Source of the DNA: Sclerurus mexicanus
Taxonomy: Eukaryota; Chordata; Aves; Passeriformes; Furnariidae
Reading direction: 5' to 3'
Length of the DNA: 64,000 bases
Assembly: GCA_013396755.1 (NCBI GenBank)
Contig: VWZF01005179.1
Coordinates: 248,001 to 312,000 of the forward strand
The translations under genes were made by a program, and so were the position numbers. Of this stretch, positions 44,311 through 55,090 are shown piece after piece; the stretch's first letter is position 1, and each line of letters begins with the position of its first letter. The notes under the pieces are model-generated. The model made no database searches. It was given only the letters and a program-made list of their open reading frames with translations, and was not told the origin of the DNA.

Positions 44311-44395
44311 GAGCACCAGCGTGGTCTGGTGGAAGGTGTTCCCACGCTTGGGATGGACTTCAGAGGTCCCTTCCAAGCCAAACCATCCTGTGAGT
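44311..44395 (+). mobile_element. CR1 3' fragment (type A-like)
   Basis: 'gcaccagcgtggtctggtgg' and 'gaggtcccttccaagccaaa', with tail 'ccatcctgtgag'. Confidence 0.88.
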
Positions 44396-44651
44396 GCATC
44401 TGAGTGGGGATTCCAGCCCAGGACCTGAGGGATGGTCAAGGTTATCCAGCATGTCCATGGGATTGTGTATCTGCATCCTCTGCTGTCCCCAAAATAGCCC
44501 TAAAAATGTTATCCCTGCATTAATGCCATTGCTGTCAGGTGCTGTTATCTGTCCCTCATTGCAGTGGGAAAGGAAAGAAAAGAAAGAGCTAAAACTTGGC
44601 TTAAAACTTAGGCTGGGCTTCTGTGCTTGGCTGTACAGCTGGAGAATTGGA
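44396..44651. other. Spacer between CR1 copies
   Basis: Nothing recognised. Confidence 0.5.
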
Positions 44652-44716
44652 GAATCATGGAATATCTTGAGCTGGGAGGGAGCCACAGAGATCCTGGAGC
44701 CCAGTCCTGCAGGGAT
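44652..44716 (-). mobile_element. CR1 3' remnant (type D)
   Basis: 'gaatcatggaatatcttgag' and 'ctgggagggagccacagaga' match the reverse complement of a CR1 tail with 'gatatt'. Confidence 0.78.
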
Positions 44717-45777
44717 TGGTGGTGGGGGATGTGGGCTCTCACAGAGGGTGGACCTGGAGCTGGGGGGAGGGTGATGGGGATCCCCAAAAATGCACCGCTG
44801 GGAGATGTTATGCAGGGGACACTCCAAGCTGCCCAGTAACACCAGTAACACGTGATGAGCTCACGCAGGAGCAGCTGCTGCTCTTCCACCAGTGGCTTCA
44901 GTGGGTTGGACCCTGAGGTGAGGGGACCCTCCTGACATCTGTCACTGTTTGGCTCAGGGCTGGGGGTGGGAAGCCCTCAGTTTGTCACAACACTGTCCCT
45001 GCACTCCCAGTTGCAGCACAAAGGCCCGGACCCCTGCAAATCCCTGGCTCTGTGTTTTCCTCCCTCTCCAAATTAGATGTCCCTCTGGAGCTGTTATTCC
45101 ATGTGAATCCCATTCCTTACCTGCACCCAAGGGATTTCTGTATTGGAGGTACAAACCTCAGCCTTGGAGTGCTGTTCCTCCATGAAATGTGCTTTTATCC
45201 TGGGAAAAATACTTGGTTGCTGTGAAGATGAAGGACTCACAGCCCGGCTGTGACACCTGGGAAGTTAAAGCTCGAGGGAAGATTTGGAATTGGAGGCGGA
45301 GTGTTGGGGAGGATTGGAGGTGACACTGTCACGTCCTGGGGAAAGGGGACACAAAGCCTGGCACTGCAGACAGGCTGGGGGGAAGGAAACCTTCTCTTGG
45401 TTATTCAGGGCAGGGCTGGAGCGTTCTGGGCTGCTTTGAGTCTCTGGTCTTGTCTGGAGCGACGGGATGTCGGTGCCGGAGCTCCCCCAGCCTGGGAAAG
45501 GACTGGGAAAAGCTGCTGGGTCATTAGCAGGGTTTGCTGATGTGGGAAGCTGGGATCAGCACAGATCCCTCTTGTCCTACACCTGCTGGCAGCATTCCCG
45601 AAGGGAAATTGGGATCAGAGCTGTTCACTTGTGCAGAGGCAGCTCCTGCTGTGGTGGCCACGAAAGCTGGGTCACTCAGGAGCCCCAGGGCTGCCCAGTG
45701 TTGGGAAATTCAGTTTTCCTTCTTTTCTCTTCAAGAATTTTAATTTTTTAGGGAAAAAAAGAAATACCTGGGATACT
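44717..45777. other. CR1-free unique sequence
   Basis: No gene or repeat recognised. Confidence 0.5.
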
Positions 45778-45872
45778 CATGGAATCCCAGGACAGTTTGG
45801 GTTGGAAGGGACCTTAAAGCCACCACGGGCAGGGACGCTTTCCGCTAGCCCAGGTTGCTCCAAGCCCTGTCA
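45778..45872 (-). mobile_element. CR1 3' fragment (type A-like)
   Basis: 'catggaatcccaggacagtt', 'tgggttggaagggaccttaa' and 'gctagcccaggttgctccaa'. Confidence 0.92.
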
Positions 45873-47237
45873 CCCTTGGGAATTTGGCACATTAACCCCC
45901 CTCTGCCCCAGTCTCTGCTCAGTTAAGAGCACTAGATACTTGATTTTCATTCGGTAGTATCCCAAACCAGTCCCCTTTGGAATTCCCAGAAAGCTGGAGA
46001 GGACAGTAGGATTGCAAATACCTCTGTTTCCTCTTGAGCCGTTGTTTCATTTTTGTTTGGCATCTTTGGTGCATTTGCCTGATTTTTTAGGAGTTATCTG
46101 TGAAAGCCAAGCGTGTCAGGATTTCTTTCTCCCGGGAAAAGGCTGTCCTGCTGCTCTGTGTGTGTGAATGGAAATACCTTCCCTGTTCCATGCCCTCAGC
46201 TTGTGCCGGGCGGGAACGTTCTGTCTGTGCTCCCGTCGATCCACGTGTGACTGCGGGTTTTACAGCCCAGTTTTCCTCTGGAAAACCACGTTATTCCAAT
46301 GGCACGAAGTGAAGGGAATACGGCAGTGAGAGAGGGTGTGTCTGTTATTTTTTTAATGAGAACTGGCTTATTCTTGGGAGAAACCAGTTTACTAGGAAAA
46401 ACAAGACAGCATTTCTGGAGTCTCCCACGAAATCCCAACTTCCAAGAGGTCCGCCTGTACCTCCTGGTTCCCCATTGTTGATCCACAGCTCCGAGTCCAC
46501 GAGCCTCTCCTGGGATTAGCTTTAATTCCTGCTGGAGGTTAGACTGACTCCTGTTTGTGCCTCTCATACAACCTACTCCATCCCCGCCTGCTCCTGCTTG
46601 AATTAACCCTTAATTAATCTTATTTTCCTTCAGAAAAAAAGCATAAATTTAGGAGGAGATGGGCTGAGTGGGCATTTGAACTTGGGGAACGCCAGAATGG
46701 TTTGAGTTTGAAGCTCTAGTTCCAGCCTTCTTCCGTGGGTTAACACCTTCCCATGTTATTTTTTTCCTGAAAAATATTTTTCCAAGCCCTGTTTCTCCCT
46801 GCTGTGCTTTTGCTTGCAGTGGTTTGCAGGCTCCTGCTTTAGTTGCAGGAGAGGTCACTCCAGCCTCGGGTTCCTGGAGGCTTTTGGGGGAGCACTAATA
46901 AAGCCTCGGGGGAGGTAGGCTCGTTTTTCCACGCTGCTCTGCTTCCTGGAGCTGTGGTGAAAGGAATACGGAACGTCTGCTGTGCCCAAGGAGAGTGGAA
47001 TGACTCAAAAGGTCAACACCAGCCTTGCTGTTCCCACTGGTGCCTGGGGAGAGTTGTGATCTCGTGCTTTGGGAGAGCGCTGGGAGGAAAAAGATGGAAA
47101 ATGTGATTAGAGACACGCTGGGAGCTGGGCAAAGGAAGGGGAGAAGGGATTTCACTCTGGCAGGGCTCAGTTTTGTTGTTCGGGCACGTCATTTGAAATG
47201 GCCAAAGGTTTTGTGGCTTTGGGAGAGGTTTGTGTAG
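45873..47237. other. CR1-free sequence with one doubtful CR1 remnant
   Basis: At 46690-46735 'gaatggtttgagtttgaagc' and 'tagttccagcc' resemble a decayed reverse-strand CR1 end, but the match is weak. The rest is unique; no gene seen. Confidence 0.45.
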
Positions 47238-47344
47238 AATCCTCTAATTCCTGGGGCTGGAAAAGCCCTGCCAGCCCACGGAGCCCACCCTGTGCCCGAT
47301 GCCCACCCTGTCCCCCAGCCCAGAGCGCTCAGTGCCACGGCCAG
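47238..47344 (-). mobile_element. CR1 3' fragment cut at an N (type B)
   Basis: 'ctggggctggaaaagccctg' through 'cagtgccacggccag', then an N at 47345 and unrelated sequence. The intact type B copy at 37175 continues 'tcctgccttgggcacctcca' at this point. Confidence 0.95.
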
Positions 47345-47345
47345 N
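47345..47345. other. Ambiguous base (N)
   Basis: The only N in the window. It sits exactly where the CR1 type B match stops, suggesting an assembly gap or join rather than a simple base-call ambiguity. Confidence 0.9.
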
Positions 47346-48412
47346 TCATGTGTCTTGTTATGCTCTCTGCAAATTGAGTTGAAGCTTGTAGATCCTTTCC
47401 CAGTGACTTCTGGAGTCCACGGGGGTCTGGGAGGAGTGTGGAATGGTGGTGGCAGCAGCTTTGGTGTCTCTGGGGTCACTGGGAAGCTGAGTGGTGGATT
47501 TTTGCAGTTTGACTCTCTTGGCACAGCACTTCTGCAATCCTCCCACCTTCCCTGCTGAGTCTCTTCCTCCCGAGGAGGGTGAAAATGAGCAAATTGGTTC
47601 CCAGAGAAGCCGTGATGGGAGTCAGTGGGACTGATTTCCATGTGCTTTGCACCTCTGCTCGTCCAACTGCTCCTTCTTCCACTACCTAATACTTTTCCAG
47701 AGTTAAAGAACTTTTGAGTGAGAATTCCAGTGATGTTTTTCCCCTTTTTTCCTCCTGGACCAAGAGAGAGTCCCTGCCTCTTCTGCCAACCCCTTTCTTT
47801 AGGCTGATTTCTCTTCGAGGGCATCATAAAGGAGCTCCCAGTGCAGGAGCAGTGTCATCTCCAGGCTTTGAGGTTCCTTTCCTGGTCGTGTGAGGGCTTT
47901 GAGGTGGGAAATGGAACAAAGTCTGGACAGAACCTCTCAGCCACGCGTGGCTGCTGTTCAGCAGAAGTATAAATGGAGTCTGAGCAGGGCTGCAGGAGGT
48001 GTTTCTGTGGCAGAAGGGAGAGAGGTGACAGGCTGAAGCAAAAAGGTCACCAGGAAAACAGAGATGATTGTGTTACTCTATGACTGGGGAAAAAAACCTT
48101 CCTGAGAAAGCCAAGGGAAGCAGCAGCTGGTAAAGGTTGTTTCTTGGGTTCCTCAGAGGCTTCGCAGACCTTTTAGTGGAAGCAGGAGTTGCTGAGGGAT
48201 GTTGGAATGTGTCCCCAGGTGTGCTGTAAACACGGGTAGTTCAGCTCCTGGTCATGAGCCTGTGGGTTGAGGACACGTGGATTTGGGGTGGGAAGATCAT
48301 TATTAGGAGGGATGACAAGAACATGGAAGGTTTCTGGAGTTCCGGCTATTAATGGTTGTCCCACCTCAAAGGTCCTCGTGGCCAGGTGGCCCAGAGGGGT
48401 TGCAGAGACTTC
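47346..48412. other. CR1-free unique sequence
   Basis: No gene or repeat recognised. Confidence 0.5.
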
Positions 48413-48870
48413 ATTTTTGGGCTCCTCAGGGCAAGAGGGACGTGGAGCTCCTGGGGCAGGTCCAGCAAAGGGTGACAAAGATGATGAGGGGACTGGAGCA
48501 TCTCTGGGGGAGCTGGGGCTGCTCAGCCTCCAGAGGAGACCCTGAGAGGGGACCTGCCCATGTCCATCAGTGCCCGCAGGGAGGGGGCAGAGCAGGGACC
48601 AGGCTCTGCTCGGGGGGCCCAGCCATGGCACAAGAGGGACGGGCAGGAACTGATGCCCAGGAAGGGGCACCTGGACAGGAGGAAGAACTTCTTTGCTGGG
48701 CAGTGCCCCAGCCCTGAGCAGATTGTGCAGAGAGGGGCTGGAGTCTCCTCCCTGGGGATATTCCAGAGCCCTCTGGACACAACCCTGTGCCCTGGGATCT
48801 GGGATGGGCAGGGAGGGGGGACCAGTGACCCACTGTGGGCCCTTTCAGCCTGACCCATCCTGGGATACTC
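48413..48870 (+). mobile_element. CR1 copy of a distinct type (type E)
   Basis: 'gcaagagggacgtggagctc', 'ggtccagcaaagggtgacaa', 'gggctgctcagcctccagag', 'cacctggacaggaggaagaa' and 'tgggcagtgccccagccctg' parallel CR1 ORF2 3' sequence. The end 'ccctttcagcctgacccatc' and 'ctgggatac' differs from types A-D. Confidence 0.88.
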
Positions 48871-48888
48871 AAAACCTGGCTGTTCCCT

Positions 48889-48957
48889 GGAGCAACCTGG
48901 TCTGCTTGGGGCAGGAGGTTGGTCCAGAGGTGCCTCCAACCTCAAGCATTCCATGGA
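48889..48957 (+). mobile_element. CR1 3' fragment, next to type E copy
   Basis: 'ggagcaacctggtctgcttg' then 'gcctccaacctcaagcattc' and 'catgg' give a short sense CR1 end directly after the 48413 copy. Confidence 0.75.
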
Positions 48958-49474
48958 ACAACCATTTAATCCACATTTGAGTGGATAGGAGAGGATTGGA
49001 GCTCTGTAGCCCCCTTTATTCCCACCTACTTCCTTGGCCTCATTCCATCCTGACACCAAGCTGGGAAGCACTTTATTTGTTGGAACGTGTCCCACTGAGA
49101 GGTTCTGTTGGAATAACTTCCATAAAGAAGACATCAGCCTAAAGAAACAAAGCACGTGTCTCTGCCAAACGAGTTGCCAAAGCTGCATGAACACAAAAAA
49201 TAAGTGGGCTAAAAAAAAAATTAAAAAATCTTGGATAATGGTGCAAATGAAATTAGGAGGCAGAAATAAGCAATTAGAAGTGGATGCAAACATGGATATT
49301 GGGTGCCAGCAAGGAGAAGAATGTGTCAAAAAAACTTGTGTGTCAATTCAAGCCCCTTGGAAAGTGTTGATTTTGGGGAACTGATTGAGTTGCCTTGGAA
49401 GGAACAGAATTAAGAGAGCTAAGCTGCAGCTTTTGTGTTTTTCTCACTGTTTCAAAGGCCCTTGGAATAGGTTG
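48958..49474. other. Unique sequence, A-rich at 49190-49290
   Basis: A 116-residue + strand frame (49034-49384) rich in Lys follows from the A-rich stretch and has no recognisable domain. No gene seen. Confidence 0.45.
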
Positions 49475-49606
49475 GGCAGAGAAGCTGTGGCTGCCCCTGG
49501 ATCCCTGGGAGTGTCCAAGGCCAGGTTGGACGGGGCTTGGAGCACCCTGGGCTGGTGGAAGGTGGGCTTTAAGGTCCCTTCCAAGCCAATGCATTCCGGA
49601 ATTCCG
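49475..49606 (+). mobile_element. CR1 3' fragment (type A, internal deletion)
   Basis: 'gcagagaagctgtggctgcc', 'gggagtgtccaaggccaggt' and 'ctttaaggtcccttccaagc'. The 'tgtccctgcccatggcaggg' part is missing. Confidence 0.93.
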
Positions 49607-49930
49607 TGTTTCTCTTCTTTAGTGTGTGGGATAAACCCATTAAAGAAATCTGGTCTGTGCCAGGTAAAACAGTCCTAGATGCAGGAGAAGAAAGCGAGGA
49701 CATTGTCCTCAATTTTTTCAGAGTTCCATCTCCTTTTGGTGCTCTTGTGCCTCTTTTTCCCTTAGCCAAGTGCAGCCAAAATACATGTGGGTTTGCAGAG
49801 GTGGGGTCTGCTTGGAGACAGGGCGTGAGCTCAGAATTTTCCTGTTGGACAAGGCACACTATTCTTTGGAGACATTTGAATTTGGAAGTGTTGGTAAGAG
49901 TTGGCTCCAGTGTGTGAGAAAGTATTTGGG
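49607..49930. other. Spacer between CR1 copies
   Basis: Unique; nothing recognised. Confidence 0.5.
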
Positions 49931-50306
49931 ACTGTTCAGCCGGGAGAAGAGAAGCTTTGGGGTGACGTGATTGTGGCCTTCCAGGATCTGAAGGAGACAA
50001 GAAGAAACAGGGAGAACGGAGTATTTCCAAGGGCTTGGAAGGACAGGACACAGGGAATGGCTTCCCAGTGCCAGAGGGCAGGGATAGAAGGGATATTGGG
50101 AAGGAATCGCTGACTGGGAGGGTGGGCAGGCCCTGGCACAGGGTGCCCAGAGAAGCTGTGGCTGCCCCTGGATCCCTGGGAGTGCCCAAGGCCAGGTTGG
50201 ACGGGGCTTGGAGCACCCTGGGCTGGTGGGAGGTGTCCCATGGCAGGAGGTGGGAATGGGATGATCCTTAAAATCCCTTGCAGCCCAACTCTTTCTGGGA
50301 TACTCT
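49931..50306 (+). mobile_element. CR1 copy (type A)
   Basis: 'gactgttcagccgggagaag', 'tgattgtggccttccaggat', 'gggaatggcttcccagtgcc' and 'gggcttggagcaccctgggc' to the tail 'ctctttctgggatactc'. C variant at the diagnostic site. Confidence 0.95.
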
Positions 50307-51322
50307 TTGGAACTGTGGATGTAGCCAAGGAGAAAGGAGTGTAAGGCAACAGGGAAACAGCTTGGACCTGTCTGCGAATGTTTCGTGTCCAGGCTATGTA
50401 AAAACTTGTCCTTCATATATAAAAATAGCTCAAAATCCAGGATATTAGGGGTTTTTTTTGAAGTAAATTGAACCAAGTGTCTGAATGAGGAGTTCACTGC
50501 AGGTTTGCTGCCCCTTCTCCTGGTTGAGAAGTTGTTCTCAGTGTTGTGGGAGGTGATGTGGCCCCAGTGCCACTCTGAGCCCACCTAAACCCAACCCTGA
50601 CTAAGGCAGTGGGGCAGTTTGGGCCTCCCAGAAGTTTTCCTGCTGCGGGGTGGGGCAATGCCAGCCCTTTGGCATCTCCCTCAGCTTTGGGCACCGCTCC
50701 TGGTAGGACGGGAAGGGAGATGAAGCTGCTTGCCCAAGTTCTGCCAGGCAAGAAAGAACCCTCTGGATACTTTGGTCTTTGAGATGCGGAAATCACCTTA
50801 GCACTGACCACGGGGAGCAGCAGGTTGGTTTGCACCCAGCAAGGAGCAGGAATTCCAATTCCATGCGGAGCTACGCTGGCATTTTCCCAGGAGTGGTGGC
50901 CTGGAACCCTCACGTATTGCTGTTTGTGTGCGTGGCTTTTGTAGCGAGACGTGACTCCGTCCTGAGACAGAATAAATAAAGGGTGCATGAATAAGTAATT
51001 GAGATTTTACATCACATGTGCTGCTTTCCCTTCACCTGCTGCTGTTTCTTCTCCTCCTTTCAGTCGATCCCTGCCCTCGTAGTCTGCACTTTGGCAGTTT
51101 GTTTTGTCAAGGTTTTTCTTTGCTCCCAGGGGTTTCCATTTGTATTCCCTGCCTCGCTCCATTGTTATTCCCTGTCTTCCATGCCCCGCGTGTTCCCTCT
51201 GAGAAATTCTGGTGTGGTTTGAGCCCTGAAGTGCGGATTTTGGCCTGGATTGTACACAAATCCTCCTCTGCAGGCCTAATTTGGGAGATCAGGAGACCCA
51301 CAAGGAGTTTTGATGGCGTTTT
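50307..51322. other. CR1-free unique sequence
   Basis: No gene or repeat recognised. Confidence 0.5.
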
Positions 51323-51462
51323 TCATGGAATTAAGGTTGGAAAAGACCTCCGAGATCACCAGGTCAAACCACTGACTCACCACCACCGTGTTCATCACTG
51401 ACCCATGTCCTGAAGTGCCACATCCACATGTTTTTGACCATTTCCAGGGATGGTGATTCCAT
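51323..51462 (-). mobile_element. CR1 3' fragment (type C-like)
   Basis: 'catggaattaaggttggaaa', 'agacctccgagatcaccagg', 'gaagtgccacatccacatgt' and 'ccagggatggtgattccatg'. Weak similarity may continue to about 51520. Confidence 0.88.
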
Positions 51463-52075
51463 GTTTTAATTCCTGACAGCTCTTTCCACAAAGGCATTTT
51501 TCCGAACAGCTTTCCCAGCTTTTCCCCGGGGAGGGCAGGGTGGATGGAAGGAGCATTGGGATGGGTGAGAGAGACGATTCCAGCTAAAATGACTCCCTGA
51601 GCTTTCCACAGCTCCAAACTCCTGGACAGAGAATCCAAGACTGAGACCGAGACTTGGAATAAATCCCTCTGGAGATGTTTTGTTGGGAGGAATGGAAGGA
51701 GAGGCAGCAAAACCGAGGCTCCTTTGAGGCTGCTCCCGGTCCCTCACAGGTTTTATTTGGGCACCGCTGGGAGTTTATTTCATTGCTTTCAAGGCTTATT
51801 TGCTCCCAGAGAGTTTTTAGGGTCAATGTTAGAGTTGGATTTAGCAGAGGATAATCCTGTAGTCCGGTGCTTGGAGAATGTTGTCTCCAGGTTTTATTCC
51901 TGTAATGCCCAAATAGTGCCAGCTCTTCTCCCTGAAGTTGTGTTGGAAATTTTGGGGCCTTATTTCAGACATTTCAGCTTCTCTTATTATTAAAAATAAC
52001 CCCAAAGAAAGTAATTATAAAAACCCATAACCAGGTGCAAGTGTTTGGGTTTCTAGAGTGATTTTGGATATGGAG
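51463..52075. other. Unique sequence, no clear feature
   Basis: The first 60 bp may be a decayed extension of the CR1 at 51323. The rest is unique, with an AT-rich end near 51980-52030. Confidence 0.5.
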
Positions 52076-52228
52076 CCATAGAATCTTGAAGGGTGTGGGC
52101 TGGAAGGGACCTTAAATGTCATGTAGACATGGGCAGGGACACCTTCCACTAGCCCAGGTTGCTCCAAACCCCATCTAACCTGGCCCTGGACACTTCCAAG
52201 GATGGAGCAGCCACAGCCTGGGAGGGAC
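52076..52228 (-). mobile_element. CR1 3' fragment (type A-like, diverged)
   Basis: 'ccatagaatcttgaagggtg', 'gctggaagggaccttaaatg', 'acatgggcagggacaccttc' and 'ctggccctggacacttccaa'. Confidence 0.92.
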
Positions 52229-52844
52229 AGAGCAAGCCCATCCCTTCTTTCCAAAGCCACTTAATGTGATTATTTTATCATCATCGAGACCTGCAGAAAA
52301 AAAGGACTTCCAGCCAAATCCGTGTGGCAGATGTTCCCACAGGAGGGCCGGAACAGGTGTCAGAAGCAGTGGGAACTTCTCATCATGGAATGTGCAGTGA
52401 AATGAGCAGGAGTTGGAGAACCAGTGCTGGAAACAAGTGTTAGGTGAGGTTTTGGGGTTGTTCTCTTCCTTTACCTTTGCTCAGCATCTGGTTTGGTGCC
52501 TCAGGGGGGTTTAAACTGAAGTCAGGGCTGAACTTCAGAGAAACATCGTCGTGGCCAAACGCTGAAAGGCTCATTGTGAAACGCTCAGTTAAGTGTGGCT
52601 TAAGTAATCAAAAATCATTCCTGAAGTGTAGGAGAGCTCCATGTGGTCTTGTGGTTCTCCAAACAGCTGTTAAGTGTCTTCTTTAGTCCTTAATTATTTC
52701 TTGGTTTATTTCTTCCTGTTAATGAACAAACTTGTATTTTTATAGGGAAATAACGATCTGTGTTTTAGAAGTGCCTGGTTTGGGGACACCTGCTCAGGGC
52801 TGCCCAATATCAGACTGCAAAGTGAACCACCCTAATTAATCCTT
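52229..52844. other. Unique sequence, no feature seen
   Basis: No gene or repeat recognised. 52680-52770 is AT-rich. Confidence 0.5.
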
Positions 52845-52882
52845 GTGAGCCCCTTCCAGCTCGGGATATTCCATGATTCTGT
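52845..52882 (+). mobile_element. CR1 tail remnant (type D)
   Basis: 'gtgagccccttccagctcgg' then 'gatattccatgattctgtg'. Only about 40 bp remains. Confidence 0.8.
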
Positions 52883-53010
52883 GACCTCAAAATGGAGATG
52901 TGATGGACCAGCAGCCAGTCCTGGAGGTCTCCAGGAGGAATATTGCAGCTTGGTCTTGAAAGGCTGCTGGGAAAGCCTTTGGAGATCCAGCTCAGCTTTG
53001 CTGACCTGGG

Positions 53011-53099
53011 TGACTATGGTTTAGTGGTGAACATGGTGCTGGTGGGTTGATGGTTGGAGCTAATGATCTTAGAGATGTTTTCCAACCTTAATTCCATGA
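53011..53099 (+). mobile_element. CR1 3' fragment (type C, 'tttagtggtg' form)
   Basis: 'ctatggtttagtggtgaaca', 'gatggttggagctaatgatc' and 'ttttccaaccttaattccat'. Confidence 0.9.
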
Positions 53100-53320
53100 A
53101 CAAGGTCATCAAAACTCCTTATAAGACTTTCCATCTTCTTGAGTGGTTCATCTCAGTTGCTTGATGAGGAATTTAATCTCTGTGGAATTCTTCTCTTTCG
53201 AGGTTTTGGGAACATTCAGAAATCGTCTTGGGAGAAGTGGTAAATAATCTGATAATTATGAACGTTTGTGACCTTTTAGTACTTAAAGGGGCTTAGAGGA
53301 AAGTGGGAGTGACTTTCCGT

Positions 53321-53600
53321 GGGCATGGAGTGATAAGACAATGAGGAATGGCTTCCCACTGCCAGAGGGCAGGGCTGGATGGGCTATTGGGAAGGAATTG
53401 CTGGCTGGGAGCGGGGGCAGGCCCTGGCACAGGGTGCCCAGAGAAGCTGTGGCTGCCCCTGGATCCCTGGCAGTGTCCAAGGCCAGGTTGGACGGGGCTT
53501 GGAGCACCCTGGGCTGGTGGGAGGTGTCCCTGCCCATGGCAGGGGTGGCACTGGATGGGCTTTGAGGTCCCTTCCAGCCCAAACCATTCCAGGATTGTCA
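53321..53600 (+). mobile_element. CR1 copy (type A)
   Basis: 'gggcatggagtgataagaca', 'gaatggcttcccactgccag' and 'gtgtccctgcccatggcagg' to the tail 'aaccattccaggattgtcac'. G variant at the diagnostic site. Confidence 0.95.
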
Positions 53601-54559
53601 CATGATCAGAAAGTTGGTCCCCAAATTCCTTAGTTAAGACACAAACCTGTCCCTGTCAGACCCCGCTGGACTTTCTGCTCCTGAAGCCACACCTGAATCT
53701 TTCTTTTGATCCCAGGAAAACGAAGCCAGGCTCAGTTCAGTTGCAGCTCCAGTCCCAACCCTCCTGTGTCCAGAGCTGTTGTTGAAATACCTTCCCAAAC
53801 CTTGGAGTGGATTTGGGAAGCATTCCCAGGATATGTGCATGGCAAACACGAAATGGCGCAGAAGAATCCCGGGATCATTAAATCTTCCCCAGCAGCAAAG
53901 GCCAGGGCTGGAATGCTCCGAGGAGATAATGCCTCGTTATGCGTGGAATTAATTAGCGTTGTGTTGGTGTTGGCTGAGGGGGGATTGGAGCAGGAACATC
54001 TCCCTGCTTTATTTTTGGGAGCTCAGGAGCAGGAACATCTCCCTGCTTTATTTTTGGGAGCTCAGCTGTGCCGTCTGCTGCGGAGACGCTGTCCCCGAGG
54101 GAGGGAAGGACCTGTTTTCATGGGCACTTCTCCTTGTCTGAGGCATCTGGAGTGGAATAATAAGTTCTGAGCTCAGAGCCCTGCAGGCCCTTTGGGGTGT
54201 CAGGGTGCATAAGTCTGCCCGGAATCCGTACCTGTGGAGAAGAGCTAAAAATAGGGAATGTCGTGTTGCTTTTCCCCGAGACGAGGGTGAGGGAAACAGG
54301 CGGTGGCTTTTCCTCCTGGCCGGGTGTTACTCACACAGGTCTGAGCAGCGGCAGAGCTGCTGTGGGAAACTGGGGAGGCACCAGAAATACGGGAGGGGAG
54401 GGTTTTGTCCTGGGAGAATTACGGGGTGAAAGTATGGGGAGAAGGATGACGAGGGGACGTGGAAGGAAATTTGGGAATGCTGATGAGGGAGTGAGAGAAG
54501 AAAGACTTGGGGTGTTATTGAGGGTGAGGAGGAGCTGCAGGAACAAGTGGGGAGCAGAT
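53601..54559. other. CR1-free sequence with modest CpG enrichment
   Basis: Contains the perfect 39-bp tandem at 53987. 54070-54480 has more CpGs than its neighbours ('ctgcggagacgctgtccccg', 'cccgagacgagggtgaggg') and G-rich runs near 54385-54460, but it falls short of a clear CpG island. No gene seen. Confidence 0.4.
53987..54064 (+). repeat. Perfect 39-bp tandem duplication
   Basis: Two identical 39-bp units, 53987-54025 and 54026-54064, each starting 'ggagcaggaacatctccctg' and ending 'tttttgggagctca'. Identity implies a recent event or an assembly artefact. Confidence 0.97.
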
Positions 54560-54938
54560 CATGGAATCCTGGAATGGTTTGGGCGGGAAGGGACCTCACA
54601 GCCCATCCAGTGCCAACCCCTGCCACGGGCAGGGACACCTCCCACCAGCCCAGGGTGCTCCAAGCCCCGTCCAACCTGGCCTTGGACACTCCCAGGGATC
54701 CAGGGGCAGCCACAGCTTCTCTGGGCACCCTGTGCCAGGGCCTGCCCACCCTCCCAGCCAGCAATTCCTTCCCAATATCCCAGCCAGCCCTGCCCTCTGG
54801 CACTGGGAAGCCATTCCCTGTGTCCTGTCCCTCCATCCCTTGTCCCCAGTCCCTCTCCAGCTCTCCTGGAGCCCCTTTAGGCTCTGCCAGGGGCTCTCAG
54901 GTGTCCCTGGAGCCTTCTCTTCTCCAGGTGAGCCCCCC
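54560..54938 (-). mobile_element. CR1 copy (type A), first of two in tandem
   Basis: 'catggaatcctggaatggtt' through 'cactcccagggatccagggg' to 'gccttctcttctccaggtga'. C variant at the diagnostic site. Confidence 0.97.
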
Positions 54939-54953
54939 AACAGAATCCCTCAC

Positions 54954-55090
54954 CAATTTGGGCTGGAAGGGACCTCAAAGCCCACCCAGTGCCACCCCTG
55001 CCATGGACAGGGACACCTCCCACCAGCCCAGGTTCTTCAAGCTCCGTCCAGCCTGGCCTTGGACACTCCCAGGGATGGGGCCACCACATT
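54954..55090 (-). mobile_element. CR1 3' fragment (type A), second of two in tandem
   Basis: 'aatttgggctggaagggacc' through 'gccatggacagggacacctc' to 'ggacactcccagggatgggg'. It starts about 15 bp after the previous copy ends, in the same orientation. Confidence 0.95.

Noticed and set aside
48523..49329. 268-residue - strand open frame
   Set aside because: Largely antisense to the CR1 at 48413-48870; no recognisable domain.
49859..50584. 241-residue - strand open frame
   Set aside because: Covers the antisense strand of the CR1 at 49931-50306.
54070..54480. CpG island / promoter
   Set aside because: CpGs are only modestly enriched, with no downstream exon or core promoter signature.
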